Shown here in pieces: positions 52,590 through 60,867 of a stretch of 64,000 nucleotides of DNA. The notes under the pieces were generated by a model that was given only the letters and a program-made list of their open reading frames with translations, was not told the origin of the DNA and made no database searches. Positions within the stretch are counted from its first letter, which is position 1, and every line of letters starts with the position of its first letter. Position numbers and translations under genes: made by a program. The DNA is from Skermanella sp. TT6 (GTDB taxonomy: Bacteria; Pseudomonadota; Alphaproteobacteria; Azospirillales; Azospirillaceae), in NCBI RefSeq assembly GCF_016653635.2, contig NZ_CP067420.1, positions 2,391,501 through 2,455,500 of the forward strand, in the 5' to 3' direction.

Positions 52590-52606
52590 GGAAATCTGTC
52601 AGGGGA

Positions 52607-54307
52607 CTAATTGGAGGCGTATTGATTTAATAAAGTTCTAACCGTCGGACGGGTCATCCCGGTGTCATCGGCCTTCCGCCGGCCGTCGGCGATAACCCGG
52701 CTCCGCGGGAACCACACCGTGACCGTCGTTCCGGCACCGGGTGCGCTGCTGATCCGCAGCGATCCGCCATGGAGTTCGATGAGACGTTTCGTCAGCGGCA
52801 GGCCGAGGCCCGTGCCGTCGTAGCGGCGCGACAGGGAGCTGTCGATCTGTCCGAACTTGGCGAGGGCGATCGGGATGTCTTCCGCCCGCATCCCGATGCC
52901 GGTGTCGGCGATCTCGAACATCAGGCCGCCCTCCAGGTCCGTCGGCGCGTCCCCGCCGGGGGAGCCGCAACGTATCCGGAAGGTCACCATTCCCCCGTCG
53001 GGAGTGAACTTCAGCGCATTGGACAGGATGTTCAGCAGGATCTGCCGGACCCGGAATTCGTCCCCCCACAGGATGGGCGGCGGCCGGTCGGGCAGGTCCA
53101 GGGTGAACGCGATGTCCTTGGCGTCGGCCTGCGTCTGAAGCAGCCGGCGGCAGGCGTGCGCGGTCCCGGCGACATCGATCTTGTCCTCGCGCAGCTCTAT
53201 CATGCCCTGTTCGGCCTTCGACAGGTCCAGGATCGCGTTGATCAGCTGCAGCAGGTGTTCGCCGCTCTCGTGGATCATCCGGACATAGTCCTGGTACTGC
53301 TCGTTGCCGAGCGGACCGTAGAGCTTCATGTCCATGATCTCGGTGAAGCCCAGGATCGCGTTCATCGGCGTGCGGAGCTCGTGGCTCATGGTCGCCAGGA
53401 ACTCCGACTTGGCCCGGTTCGCTGCTTCGGCCTGCTCCAGCGCCTGGCGCAGCTTGTCCTCCCCGCGCCGGCGCTCCGATATGTCCTGGGCCACCCCGAT
53501 GACCCGCGCCACGCGACCCTGGCGGTCGAGGATCGTCCGCCCGGTGAAGCGGATCATCCTCGTCTCGTCGGCGCCTTCGCCGGTGCCGACGATGCGCACG
53601 TCGATGCCCTCGTCGATCGCCGCGCCCGTCGTGATGATGTGGTCGGCCGCGGCCTCGAAGGGCCCGCGGTCGTCCGGATGCATGCGGCTGATGACGGCGG
53701 CCAGGCTCGGCCGGACATCTTCCGTGCCTTCCCCGTCGGCATCGGGACCCGCATCGTAGCCCAGGAGGCGGAACATCTCGCGGGACCAGGTCATCTCTCC
53801 CGACCGGATGTCCCAGTCCCAACTTCCCAGAGCCGCGATCCGCTGGGCCTGGGCGAGCCGCCGCTCGCTCTCGCACAGCCGGCGCAAGCCTTCGTTCGCC
53901 CGCAGCATGTAGCGGAGACGCTGGATCAGGATCGTCCAGTTGATCGGCTTCGTGACGAAGTCGGTCGCCCCCGCGTCGTAGGCCGTGCTGATCGACCCGA
54001 GATCTTCCAGCCCGGTGACGATCAGGATCGGGACGTGGGCGCCGATCCCCTTGGGCAGACGGCGCAGGGCCGCGCAGGTCGCGAAGCCGTCCATCGACGG
54101 CATGACGACGTCGAGCAGCACGAGGTCGGGCTCGCGGTCCTGGAAGATCGTCAGCGCGGGACCGCCGTCGGCGGCATCCACGACCTGGAATCCTTCCTGC
54201 TCCAGAGCCTGTCGATAGAGGAAGCGGGCCACCGGATCGTCATCCACCACGAGAACGAGAGGCTGCCTTCTATCGCTCCAGCCGGAGTTTGCTGACTCGA
54301 TGTGCAT
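52607..54307 (-). CDS. Receiver-PAS hybrid histidine kinase
   Basis: A 566-residue cytosolic protein: N-terminal receiver (Asp66 in VLLDVVMPSMDG), a PAS domain (about 150-285, GSWDWDIRSGEMTWS and PDDRGPFEAAADHI, ending DISERRRGEDKLR), phospho-acceptor His in TMSHELRTPMNAIL (about 318) and an ATPase domain with LSNALKFTPDGG, IADTGIGM and YDGTGLGLPLT. An input receiver on a kinase means it is itself controlled by another kinase, possibly the hybrid kinase three genes downstream. It heads the operon that continues with the TonB receptor, 17 bases away. Confidence 0.9.
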   Translation of the reverse strand: MHIESANSGWSDRRQPLVLVVDDDPVARFLYRQALEQEGFQVVDAADGGPALTIFQDREPDLVLLDVVMPSMDGFATCAALRRLPKGIGAHVPILIVTGLEDLGSISTAYDAGATDFVTKPINWTILIQRLRYMLRANEGLRRLCESERRLAQAQRIAALGSWDWDIRSGEMTWSREMFRLLGYDAGPDADGEGTEDVRPSLAAVISRMHPDDRGPFEAAADHIITTGAAIDEGIDVRIVGTGEGADETRMIRFTGRTILDRQGRVARVIGVAQDISERRRGEDKLRQALEQAEAANRAKSEFLATMSHELRTPMNAILGFTEIMDMKLYGPLGNEQYQDYVRMIHESGEHLLQLINAILDLSKAEQGMIELREDKIDVAGTAHACRRLLQTQADAKDIAFTLDLPDRPPPILWGDEFRVRQILLNILSNALKFTPDGGMVTFRIRCGSPGGDAPTDLEGGLMFEIADTGIGMRAEDIPIALAKFGQIDSSLSRRYDGTGLGLPLTKRLIELHGGSLRISSAPGAGTTVTVWFPRSRVIADGRRKADDTGMTRPTVRTLLNQYASN

Positions 54308-54553
54308 GGCGACCGCTCGAATCCGTGGAGAACGCTTTGCGCGGAACCTTGCGACCGGCCGGGCTTTCGGGAACCGGCCGTCGAGATCCGCCTTGGATAA
54401 AGTTATCGGAAAATCGGGGCTAACACATTACGACCTTGGCTCTCCAGGCGGGCGACGATCGGGCTAGCTTCATAAGCGTTTGGTGATATGGACAGGAAGT
54501 TGGTCCGACGAACAGGGCTCCAGCCTTCGGAGTGCCGCCAAACCGGGTCCTTC

Positions 54554-55456
54554 CTAGCCGGCATCCGGGCGGCCCGGCGGTGCCTCGGCCCGCACATCCG
54601 CGCTCTGCTGCGGGATGTGCGGGCCGAGGCTGCGGCGCCGGTGCTCGACCGCGAAGACGTGGCTGTACAGGTTGGCGATCCAGCGCTTGCCCGAGCTGGT
54701 CATCTGGAGGTAGCGGAGGCCGGGGCCGACATAGGGCTCGATGCGTGTCCAGAAGAACTCCGGGTAATAGTCGACCAGGTCGGCGGGCGACTGGTAGCCC
54801 AGCCGGTCCGCCACGCCGGTTTCCAGGAACTCGTAGTAGAGCCCCGAGATCTTGCGCAGGTACATCGGGTCGGCGAGCTGGCCGACCAGGTCGGCGGCCC
54901 TGACCAGGCCGGCCTCGGTATCGGTCGCGTCGTGGTCGCCGTCGTCGGGTACCGGGAAGCGGGTCAGCTCGATGCTCCGGGTGACCCGGTCCACGTCGAT
55001 GTCCGGATCGTCGCCGAACCGGGCGCGCACGAACAGCTTCGACCGCTCGATATGGTACGGCGCCAGGAAGGCGTCGGTCGATCCCCTGGGCAGCCGGACC
55101 GAATTGCCGGCATCGTCGATCACGCAGGTGTCCGCCTCGTCGCCGGGACAGACGCCTCGGACATAGCCGATATCATGGGTCATCAGCGCCAGCAGGAAAT
55201 GAACCCAGTCGCACGGCGTGACCCGGTGCGAGATGATCCGGCCGCGCAGGATGTCCTGCCCGACCAGCGTCACCATGATCGTATGGTGGACGTCGTGGTA
55301 GAGCGCGTCGCTGTTGGCGATCCGCTCCACCGCGAGCCGGGCGGAACACGCGAGGAAATCCGCCCTGTGGGGTTCCCGCACGCCGAAAGTGTTCCGGTAG
55401 GCGTTGGATATCTCCTGCCCGAACGCTTCCGCCGTCAGCATGGTCATGTCGAACAT
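54554..55456 (-). CDS. HD-domain metal-dependent phosphohydrolase
   Basis: A 300-residue HD-domain protein. Metal ligands are suggested by ALYHDVHHTIMV and the HD pair in LLALMTHDIGYVRGV; further conserved parts are YHIERSKLFVRARF and LVRAADLVGQLADPMYLRK, with Asp for the metal. Such enzymes cut nucleotides or cyclic nucleotides; the substrate is not clear. The start is ATG 55456 (GGGGGAA 7 bases ahead); a TTG two codons earlier is possible. The C-terminal 25 residues are encoded by a perfect 18-bp palindrome and neighbouring bases, and look like an addition to the family sequence. Confidence 0.78.
   Translation of the reverse strand: MFDMTMLTAEAFGQEISNAYRNTFGVREPHRADFLACSARLAVERIANSDALYHDVHHTIMVTLVGQDILRGRIISHRVTPCDWVHFLLALMTHDIGYVRGVCPGDEADTCVIDDAGNSVRLPRGSTDAFLAPYHIERSKLFVRARFGDDPDIDVDRVTRSIELTRFPVPDDGDHDATDTEAGLVRAADLVGQLADPMYLRKISGLYYEFLETGVADRLGYQSPADLVDYYPEFFWTRIEPYVGPGLRYLQMTSSGKRWIANLYSHVFAVEHRRRSLGPHIPQQSADVRAEAPPGRPDAG
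54582..54630. repeat. Perfect 18-bp palindrome inside the HD gene 3' end
   Basis: GCCTCGGCCCGCACATCC at 54582-54599 pairs exactly with 54613-54630 across a 13-base loop. It lies within the coding region, 28 bases before the stop at 54554 counted from its near edge, and encodes the end of the protein. This could be an inserted extragenic palindrome that extended the frame, or an RNA structure at the transcript end. Confidence 0.75.
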
Positions 55457-55553
55457 CGGCAAGTTCCCCCAGCATCAGCGGCATCATGATCTATTTTAGG
55501 CTCGGCCGATAATCGGGAAGTCGCGCGGTCCCTGAATATTCCGGGTTTCCCCC

Positions 55554-55988
55554 TCAGGCTGCCCAGGCGCCGTGCACCCGGGCGGTCTCGTCCGCCAGGA
55601 AGGCATCCTCGTCGTCATAGGGGGCGAGCAGGCCGAAATCGTCGACCAGCGCGAAGAAGGCGGGCGGCGGCGGCTTGCCGTCCCGGCGGCGGACCAGGGC
55701 GGTCAGCAGCGGGCGGGCACCCTCGAAGTCGGAGGTGGTCAGCGCCGCCAGGATGGTGGCGACCGACCTCGCGTTGGCCGCCTGGGCCGGACCGGAAAGC
55801 GGCAGCTTCACCGCCGCGGCCAGTTCCGCGACCGTGACCGTCCGCCGTTCGCGCGCGGCCTGGGCCAGGAACTCGCAGGCGTCGATCGTCCTGCGGACCA
55901 GCTTGTCCTCCCGCAGTTCCGCCAGAAGGGCCGCGTCGTCGGGAAACCGGCGGGCGAGCCGCAGGGCCAATGTCAGCATTGGTACCAT
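55554..55988 (-). CDS. Conserved-looking helical protein of unknown function
   Basis: A 144-residue protein I cannot name. The start at 55988 has AGAGGAG 5 bases ahead. The sequence is helical: LALRLARRFPDDAALLAELREDKLVRRTIDACEFLA (split over two helices), VTVAELAAAVKLPLSGP, SVATILAALTTSDFEGARPLL and a C-terminal acidic APYDDEDAFLADETARVHG. There is no signal peptide or membrane segment, and one Cys. It lies between the HD gene and another unknown gene, all on the minus strand. Confidence 0.6.
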   Translation of the reverse strand: MVPMLTLALRLARRFPDDAALLAELREDKLVRRTIDACEFLAQAARERRTVTVAELAAAVKLPLSGPAQAANARSVATILAALTTSDFEGARPLLTALVRRRDGKPPPPAFFALVDDFGLLAPYDDEDAFLADETARVHGAWAA

Positions 55989-56073
55989 CGATTGCTCCTC
56001 TCGGCTGCGATCCTGGCGGGTTTCCGACAGGATCGTGGATGGATCCGAGGCGTGAGCAATCCGCGTGCCGCCG

Positions 56074-56421
56074 TCAGCGGCCGTAGGGATAACACCGCGT
56101 ATCGAATGCGACGCGCATATGGCGCGCCAGGATCGAGTAGTCCTCCATGAAATCGGGAAACGGCGATCTGTTCGCGTAGGCGACGCCGACATCGATCCGC
56201 TTCGGCCGGATCATCGCCGTCGATACCGGATCGGCGTTCCTGTTCCGGAGGGAAAAGAAGCGCGCCTCGGCGAAGTCGCCGGGGGGCACCGCGCGCCGAT
56301 CGGCGACATGCTTGGCGAAATACTTGGATACTGCGTGGTTCATGCGGAAACTTTCCCAATCCGCGGTCGCCTGATCGATCAATTCGACCCAGTAACGACC
56401 TTCCACGGTCGAAAGGAACAT
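56074..56421 (-). CDS. Small protein of unknown function
   Basis: A 115-residue protein not recognised. It begins FLSTVEGRYWVELIDQATAD, is rich in aromatic and charged residues (YFAKHVADRR, FAEARFFSLRNRN, SPFPDFMEDYSILARHMRVAFD) and ends CYPYGR. The start at 56421 is preceded by AGGAAGG with 6-base spacing, the best site in the region; a longer frame from 56493 is possible. No membrane segment. Composition is less GC-biased than the neighbours. Confidence 0.5.
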   Translation of the reverse strand: MFLSTVEGRYWVELIDQATADWESFRMNHAVSKYFAKHVADRRAVPPGDFAEARFFSLRNRNADPVSTAMIRPKRIDVGVAYANRSPFPDFMEDYSILARHMRVAFDTRCYPYGR

Positions 56422-56531
56422 CCCATACCTTCCTGGCCCGAACGGCCCTTTATCGTCCGCAATCGGGGAACACCCGGCGTCATACTCCCACACCGGACGT
56501 TATTGGATTGCAACGACTACAGGAACAGGAA

Positions 56532-56741
56532 ATGCAGGAAGCAAGACTGAAGCGCGCCGCCAAGGCGCTGGGCGAGATGCCGCTGATGGCGAAGCACGAG
56601 ATCGGCGAGGTCGAGCCCTTCAGCCTACGCACCTACCTGGAGGAGGTGCTGGTGGACGAGGCCAGTTCCGACATCGACATAGACCGGGTCCTGGAGCGGA
56701 TGGTCGAACTCGCGGTCACGGCCTACAACCAGGACGCATAG
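56532..56741 (+). CDS. Very small acidic helical protein
   Basis: A 69-residue protein without known relatives to me: QEARLKRAAKALGEMPLMAK, EVEPFSLRTYLEEVLVDEAS, IDIDRVLERMVELAVTAY. Alternating charge pattern suggests two or three helices, possibly a small adaptor or antitoxin-like protein. It is preceded by AGGA-rich sequence, and followed 15 bases after its stop by a perfect palindrome. It diverges from the small gene at 56074-56421. Confidence 0.5.
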   Translation: MQEARLKRAAKALGEMPLMAKHEIGEVEPFSLRTYLEEVLVDEASSDIDIDRVLERMVELAVTAYNQDA

Positions 56742-57104
56742 CCGGTCCGCGACGGCGTCTTATGGACAGGACTCTGTCCATAAGACGTCATACCTCGCAA
56801 AATCACTTCATGGCAGCACATGAAACATGAGATTGTCGGGCTCGGCGAAATGGTACTGAAGGTGTTCCGGTGAGTCCGGTGCGGTGGGCATGACTTGACG
56901 GTCGGCCTCCGAAGTCCTGAAAAGGGCTTTCGGGATCTGGATGCGTGGCGTTTCCCGAGGCTATAGGCGTTTTGGAGTCTATGTATCGTTTCCATACGGT
57001 CGATAGGGATATTACTTAATATGTAGAGGTGCCTCGGGCGGGAAACGTGGGAGCCGGGAGTTGTCCGGCCGCCGGCGCCTGATCCTCAGACAAGGAACGA
57101 CCCC
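56742..57104. other. 363-base intergenic region
   Basis: No gene was recognised. It begins with the 14-bp palindrome at 56756-56787. The remainder is of mixed composition with an A/T-rich part near 56985-57030 that may hold the promoter of the PhyH gene. Confidence 0.5.
56756..56787. terminator. Perfect 14-bp palindrome after the 69-residue gene
   Basis: CGTCTTATGGACAG and CTGTCCATAAGACG with loop GACT form an uninterrupted stem 15 bases after the stop. The stem is less GC-rich than expected for a terminator in this genome and no T-tract follows, so an operator or an RNA structure is also possible. Confidence 0.55.
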
Positions 57105-57968
57105 GTGTTGAGCAAGGAACAGATCGCCGAATACCGATCGACCGGATATCTGATACTGCCCGGCTTCGTGCCCCGCACCGAATGTCAGGCGCTTCTCGAC
57201 TATTCACGGGCACTCGCCGCGCAACTCGCCTGGGAGGTGAAGCGGATGGCGTTCCTGCCGAAGCTGGGGGATGCCGAGCACGAAGGCTATTTCCTCACCT
57301 CGGGCGACAAGATCAGGATCTTCTTCGACCAAGAACAGCCTGCGGCCGCCGGGTCCCACGCTCCCGCCTGGCAGGGGGTCGACAAGATCGGCCATGCCTT
57401 GCACGACCTGGATCCGCTGTTCGACGGCTTTTCGCGCGACCCGCGCCTCGGACGCATCTGCAATCAGGTCGGAATGGCCGATCCTCGCCTGCTCCAGTCG
57501 ATGGTGATCTTCAAGCAGGCGCAAACCGGCGGCGAGATCGGCAACCACCAGGATGCGACCTGGCTCTATACCGAGCCCCAGAGCGTCCTGGGGTTCTGGT
57601 TCGCGCTGGAGGATGCGACGACGGAGAACGGCTGCCTCTGGGTCGAGCCCGGAGGACAGCGGCGCGGACTGCTGTCCCGGTTCCGGCGCCGCCCCGAGGG
57701 TGGTGCGGCCCTGGAGCGCCTGGGCGGACTTGACGACTTCTCGACCGCCGACTTCGTCCCGCTCGAAGCCGAGGCCGGGACGCTGGTCCTGATGCACGGG
57801 CTGACGCCTCACCGGAGCGGGCCCAACAGGTCGCCCCACCCGCGTGGCGCCTATGCTCTCCACGTGATCGACGGGGCCTGCCACTACCCCGAGGACAATT
57901 GGCTGCAACGGCCGCCTGAGATGCCGCTGCGGGGATTCGGACCGGTCGGGGCTGCCCTGGAGGGCTGA
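57105..57968 (+). CDS. Phytanoyl-CoA dioxygenase (PhyH) family protein
   Basis: A 287-residue Fe(II)/2-oxoglutarate-dependent dioxygenase of the PhyH family. The start motif YRSTGYLILPGFVPRTECQALL is typical, the iron ligands are His and Asp in GNHQDATWLY (about 148-150) and the distal His in HGLTPHRSGPN, with Arg/Ser for 2-oxoglutarate. The substrate is unknown; its size and sequence resemble the eukaryotic PHYHD1 type. The start is GTG at 57105 with AAGGA 8 bases ahead. It converges with the deaminase gene, with three bases between the stops. Confidence 0.85.
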   Translation: MLSKEQIAEYRSTGYLILPGFVPRTECQALLDYSRALAAQLAWEVKRMAFLPKLGDAEHEGYFLTSGDKIRIFFDQEQPAAAGSHAPAWQGVDKIGHALHDLDPLFDGFSRDPRLGRICNQVGMADPRLLQSMVIFKQAQTGGEIGNHQDATWLYTEPQSVLGFWFALEDATTENGCLWVEPGGQRRGLLSRFRRRPEGGAALERLGGLDDFSTADFVPLEAEAGTLVLMHGLTPHRSGPNRSPHPRGAYALHVIDGACHYPEDNWLQRPPEMPLRGFGPVGAALEG

Positions 57969-57971
57969 GGT

Positions 57972-59312
57972 TCAGGCGTCCGCCGTCATCCGACGGGCGA
58001 TCGACTGGTGGGCACGCGCCAGCTCCGCCGTGTCCAGGCCCGGGATCCGGCCGTCCTCGACCGTCCAGCGTCCGGCGACCATGACGCGGTCCGCCCTCTG
58101 GGCGCCGCACAGGACCAGCGCCGCCAGCGGGTCGCCGTGTCCGGCGAAACGCAGCTCGTCCAGCTTGAACAGGGCGAGATCGGCCTGGAACCCCTCCGCG
58201 ATGGTGCCGAGGTCCCCCCGGCCGATGCAGGCCGCCGAACCGGCGGTCGCCCAGCGCAGCGCGTCTCGGTGGCTGATCGCCTTTACGCCGTACTGCAGGC
58301 GCTGGAGCAGGAAGGCGGCCCGGACCTCCTGGATCAGGTTGGAACTGTCGGCCGAGGCGGATCCATCCACCCCGAGGCCCACCTTCACGCCGGCGCGCTC
58401 CATTCCGTGGACGGGGCACATGCCGGACGCCAGCACCTGGTTGCTGCACGCGCAGTGGGTGACCGCGGTTCCGGCCGTGGCCAGCCGGTCGATTTCGGCG
58501 GGGGTGAAGTGGATGCCGTGCGCCAGCCAGACGCGGTCGCTGAGCCAGCCGCAGTCTTCCAGGTAGTCGAGCGGCCGGCGGCCCATGGTCTCCAGGCAGA
58601 AGGCGTTCTCGTCCTCCGTCTCGGCGAGGTGGGTATGCAGGCGCACGCCGTGCCGCTCCGCCAGGTCCGCCGTCCGGGTCATGAGCGAGCGGGTCACCGA
58701 GAAGGGCGAGCAGGGCGCCAGCGCGATCTGGATCATCGCCCCGTCGCCCCGCTGGTGGTACGCCTCGATCAGGCGCAGGCTGTCCTCCAGGATGGTGTCC
58801 TCGTCCTGGACAACGCCGTCCGGCGGCAGGCCGCCGTCGCGCTCGGACAGGTTCATTGAGCCCCGGGTCAGCACGGCGCGCATGCCGAGCCGGCGGGCGA
58901 CATCGACCTCAATGTCGATCGCGTTCTCCAGCCCGGCGGGGAAGACATAGTGGTGGTCGGTGGTCGTGGTGCAGCCGGACAGCATCAGCTCGGCCATCGC
59001 CACCGTGACCGCCGAGTCCAGGGCCCGCGCGTCGAGCCGGGCCCAGACGGGGTAGAGCGCCTTCAGCCAGGGAAACAGCTCCTTGTCCAGGGCGGCGGGG
59101 AGGGCGCGGGTCAGCGTCTGATAGAAATGATGGTGGGTGTTGATCAGACCGGGGAGCACGACATGGTCGCCGGCGTCGAACACCGCGTCGGCGGGAACGG
59201 CGGGTTCCCGGCCCGCCGCCACCCGTTCGACGATGCGGCCCTGCTCGACGACGATCCCGCGGTCGGCACCATCGGCGAGGATGGCGAGGGGGTCCTTGAT
59301 CCAGAGCCGCAT
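57972..59312 (-). CDS. 8-oxoguanine deaminase-like amidohydrolase
   Basis: A 446-residue amidohydrolase. Metal ligands: His pair in LPGLINTHHHFYQTLTR, His in VRLHTHLAETEDE, His in WLAHGIHFTPAE and Asp in GLGVDGSASAD. The NTHHHFYQTLTR signature is characteristic of the 8-oxoguanine deaminase group, which turns 8-oxoguanine into uric acid; atrazine-type deaminases are the nearest alternative. The upstream NCS2 purine permease, 41 bases away on the same strand, supports a purine substrate. AAGGA precedes the ATG. Confidence 0.85.
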   Translation of the reverse strand: MRLWIKDPLAILADGADRGIVVEQGRIVERVAAGREPAVPADAVFDAGDHVVLPGLINTHHHFYQTLTRALPAALDKELFPWLKALYPVWARLDARALDSAVTVAMAELMLSGCTTTTDHHYVFPAGLENAIDIEVDVARRLGMRAVLTRGSMNLSERDGGLPPDGVVQDEDTILEDSLRLIEAYHQRGDGAMIQIALAPCSPFSVTRSLMTRTADLAERHGVRLHTHLAETEDENAFCLETMGRRPLDYLEDCGWLSDRVWLAHGIHFTPAEIDRLATAGTAVTHCACSNQVLASGMCPVHGMERAGVKVGLGVDGSASADSSNLIQEVRAAFLLQRLQYGVKAISHRDALRWATAGSAACIGRGDLGTIAEGFQADLALFKLDELRFAGHGDPLAALVLCGAQRADRVMVAGRWTVEDGRIPGLDTAELARAHQSIARRMTADA

Positions 59313-59353
59313 GGGGCAGGTCCTTTCAGGGGCTGGTCAGTAGGGGCGGGCGA

Positions 59354-60715
59354 TCAATGGTGCTCTTCCTCGACGCCGCCCCGGGGCAGCAGGAGGTTGA
59401 GCAGGATCGCGATAACGGCACCGGGGATCAGGCCGGATTCCAGGATCGTCTGCAAGCTGTCCGGTGCCGCCGCAATCAGGCCCTTCTGGGCCGGCAGGCC
59501 GATCGCTACGGCCAGCGAGACGCCGATGATCAGCATGTTGCGCTTGTTGAACTCGATCCGGCTCAGCATCTTCATGCCGGCGCTGGTGATCAGGCCGAAC
59601 ATGATCACCACGGCCCCGCCCAGCACGGCGTTGGGCACGGTCGACACCAGGGCGCCCAGCTTGGGCAGAAGACCGGCCACGATCAGGAACAGCCCGCCGA
59701 TCGCCACGACGAAGCGGCTGGCGACGCCGGTCAGCGCGACCAGCCCGACATTCTGGCTGAAGCTGATCTGCGGGAAGGCGTTGAAGACGGCGGCGAAGCT
59801 GCTCATCAGCCCGTCGGCCATGACGCCGCCGGACAGCTCGCGCCGGGTCGGCTCGCGGTTGGCTCCGCCGATCGCGGTGCCCGCGATGTCGCCGATGGAC
59901 TCGGCCACCGTGACGACGGCCATCAGGCCGATGGCGACGATGGCGGCGGCGTGGAACTCGATCCCGATCGCGAAGGGTTGCGGCAGCTGGAACCAGCCGG
60001 CGTCGCCCACCTTGGAGAAATCCACCAGGCCGAGCGGGATGGCGGCCACGTAGCCGACCAGCAGGCCGATCAGCACGGCCGCCATGGCGAGGAAGCCCTT
60101 GAAGAACTGGTGGAACACCAGGGTGACGCCGAACACCAGGGCCGCCAGCAGCAGGTGGCGGGGCGCCCCGAAATCGGCGGCGCCGAAGCCGCCGCCGACA
60201 TAGGCGAAGCCGACCGGCAGCAGGATCATGCCGATCATGACGACGAAGGTCCCGGTCACGACCGGTGGGAACAGGAAATTGATCCGGCGGATGTACAGGC
60301 CCGCGCCGGCCATCAGGAGGCCGCCGACCAGCGCGCCGCCCATGACGGCGGGCAGGCCGTAGGCCTGGGCGATCGGGATCATGACCGGGACGAAACCGAA
60401 GCTGGTGCCCATCACGATCGGCAGCCTGGCGCCCACCGGCCCGATGCCCAGCGTCTGGACCAGCGTCGCCACCCCGGCGACGAACATGGCCGCCTGGACC
60501 AGGAAGACCACCTGATCCGGCGTGGCGCCCACGGCCTTAGCCAGGATGATCGGAACCGTGACGTTGCCGACGAACATGGCGAGGACGTGCTGGATGCCCA
60601 GCGGAACCGCCTGGGTCAGGGGCGGCATGTAGTCGATGTCGGCGGAGCGGTCGCCCCGTTCCGGATCGGCGGCGGCGTCGGTCTCGACGCTCTTGTTCAG
60701 GGTCTCGGCTGTCAC
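59354..60715 (-). CDS. NCS2-family purine/xanthine permease
   Basis: A 453-residue nucleobase carrier with 14 hydrophobic segments. Hallmarks: LTQAVPLGIQHVLAMFVGNV, VTVAESIGDIAGTAIGG with the conserved Glu, and NAFPQISFSQNVGLVALTGV with the QN-x-G motif of the family; the residue after this motif distinguishes uracil from purine carriers and here fits the xanthine/urate side. The start is GTG with GGAGG ahead. It is first in a two-gene unit with the 8-oxoguanine deaminase, implying uptake of purines for deamination. Confidence 0.88.
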   Translation of the reverse strand: MTAETLNKSVETDAAADPERGDRSADIDYMPPLTQAVPLGIQHVLAMFVGNVTVPIILAKAVGATPDQVVFLVQAAMFVAGVATLVQTLGIGPVGARLPIVMGTSFGFVPVMIPIAQAYGLPAVMGGALVGGLLMAGAGLYIRRINFLFPPVVTGTFVVMIGMILLPVGFAYVGGGFGAADFGAPRHLLLAALVFGVTLVFHQFFKGFLAMAAVLIGLLVGYVAAIPLGLVDFSKVGDAGWFQLPQPFAIGIEFHAAAIVAIGLMAVVTVAESIGDIAGTAIGGANREPTRRELSGGVMADGLMSSFAAVFNAFPQISFSQNVGLVALTGVASRFVVAIGGLFLIVAGLLPKLGALVSTVPNAVLGGAVVIMFGLITSAGMKMLSRIEFNKRNMLIIGVSLAVAIGLPAQKGLIAAAPDSLQTILESGLIPGAVIAILLNLLLPRGGVEEEHH

Positions 60716-60867
60716 GTTCCCTCCCGGCTTCTGATCGAGGCTGTTGTTGTCTTATGGCTGCCTCGCGTGGAACTTGCCCGGGAATAGTCCGTGGGTTGGA
60801 TCAGACGGACAATCCGCCTTCTGCCCGAAACACCTTCAAACGATCGTGCGGATCATCGGGCGGAAAC

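Noticed and set aside
54403-54597. Short frame on the minus strand between the PAS kinase and the HD gene
   Set aside because: Arg/Pro-rich translation, no ribosome site, overlaps the palindrome and the HD gene end in another frame.
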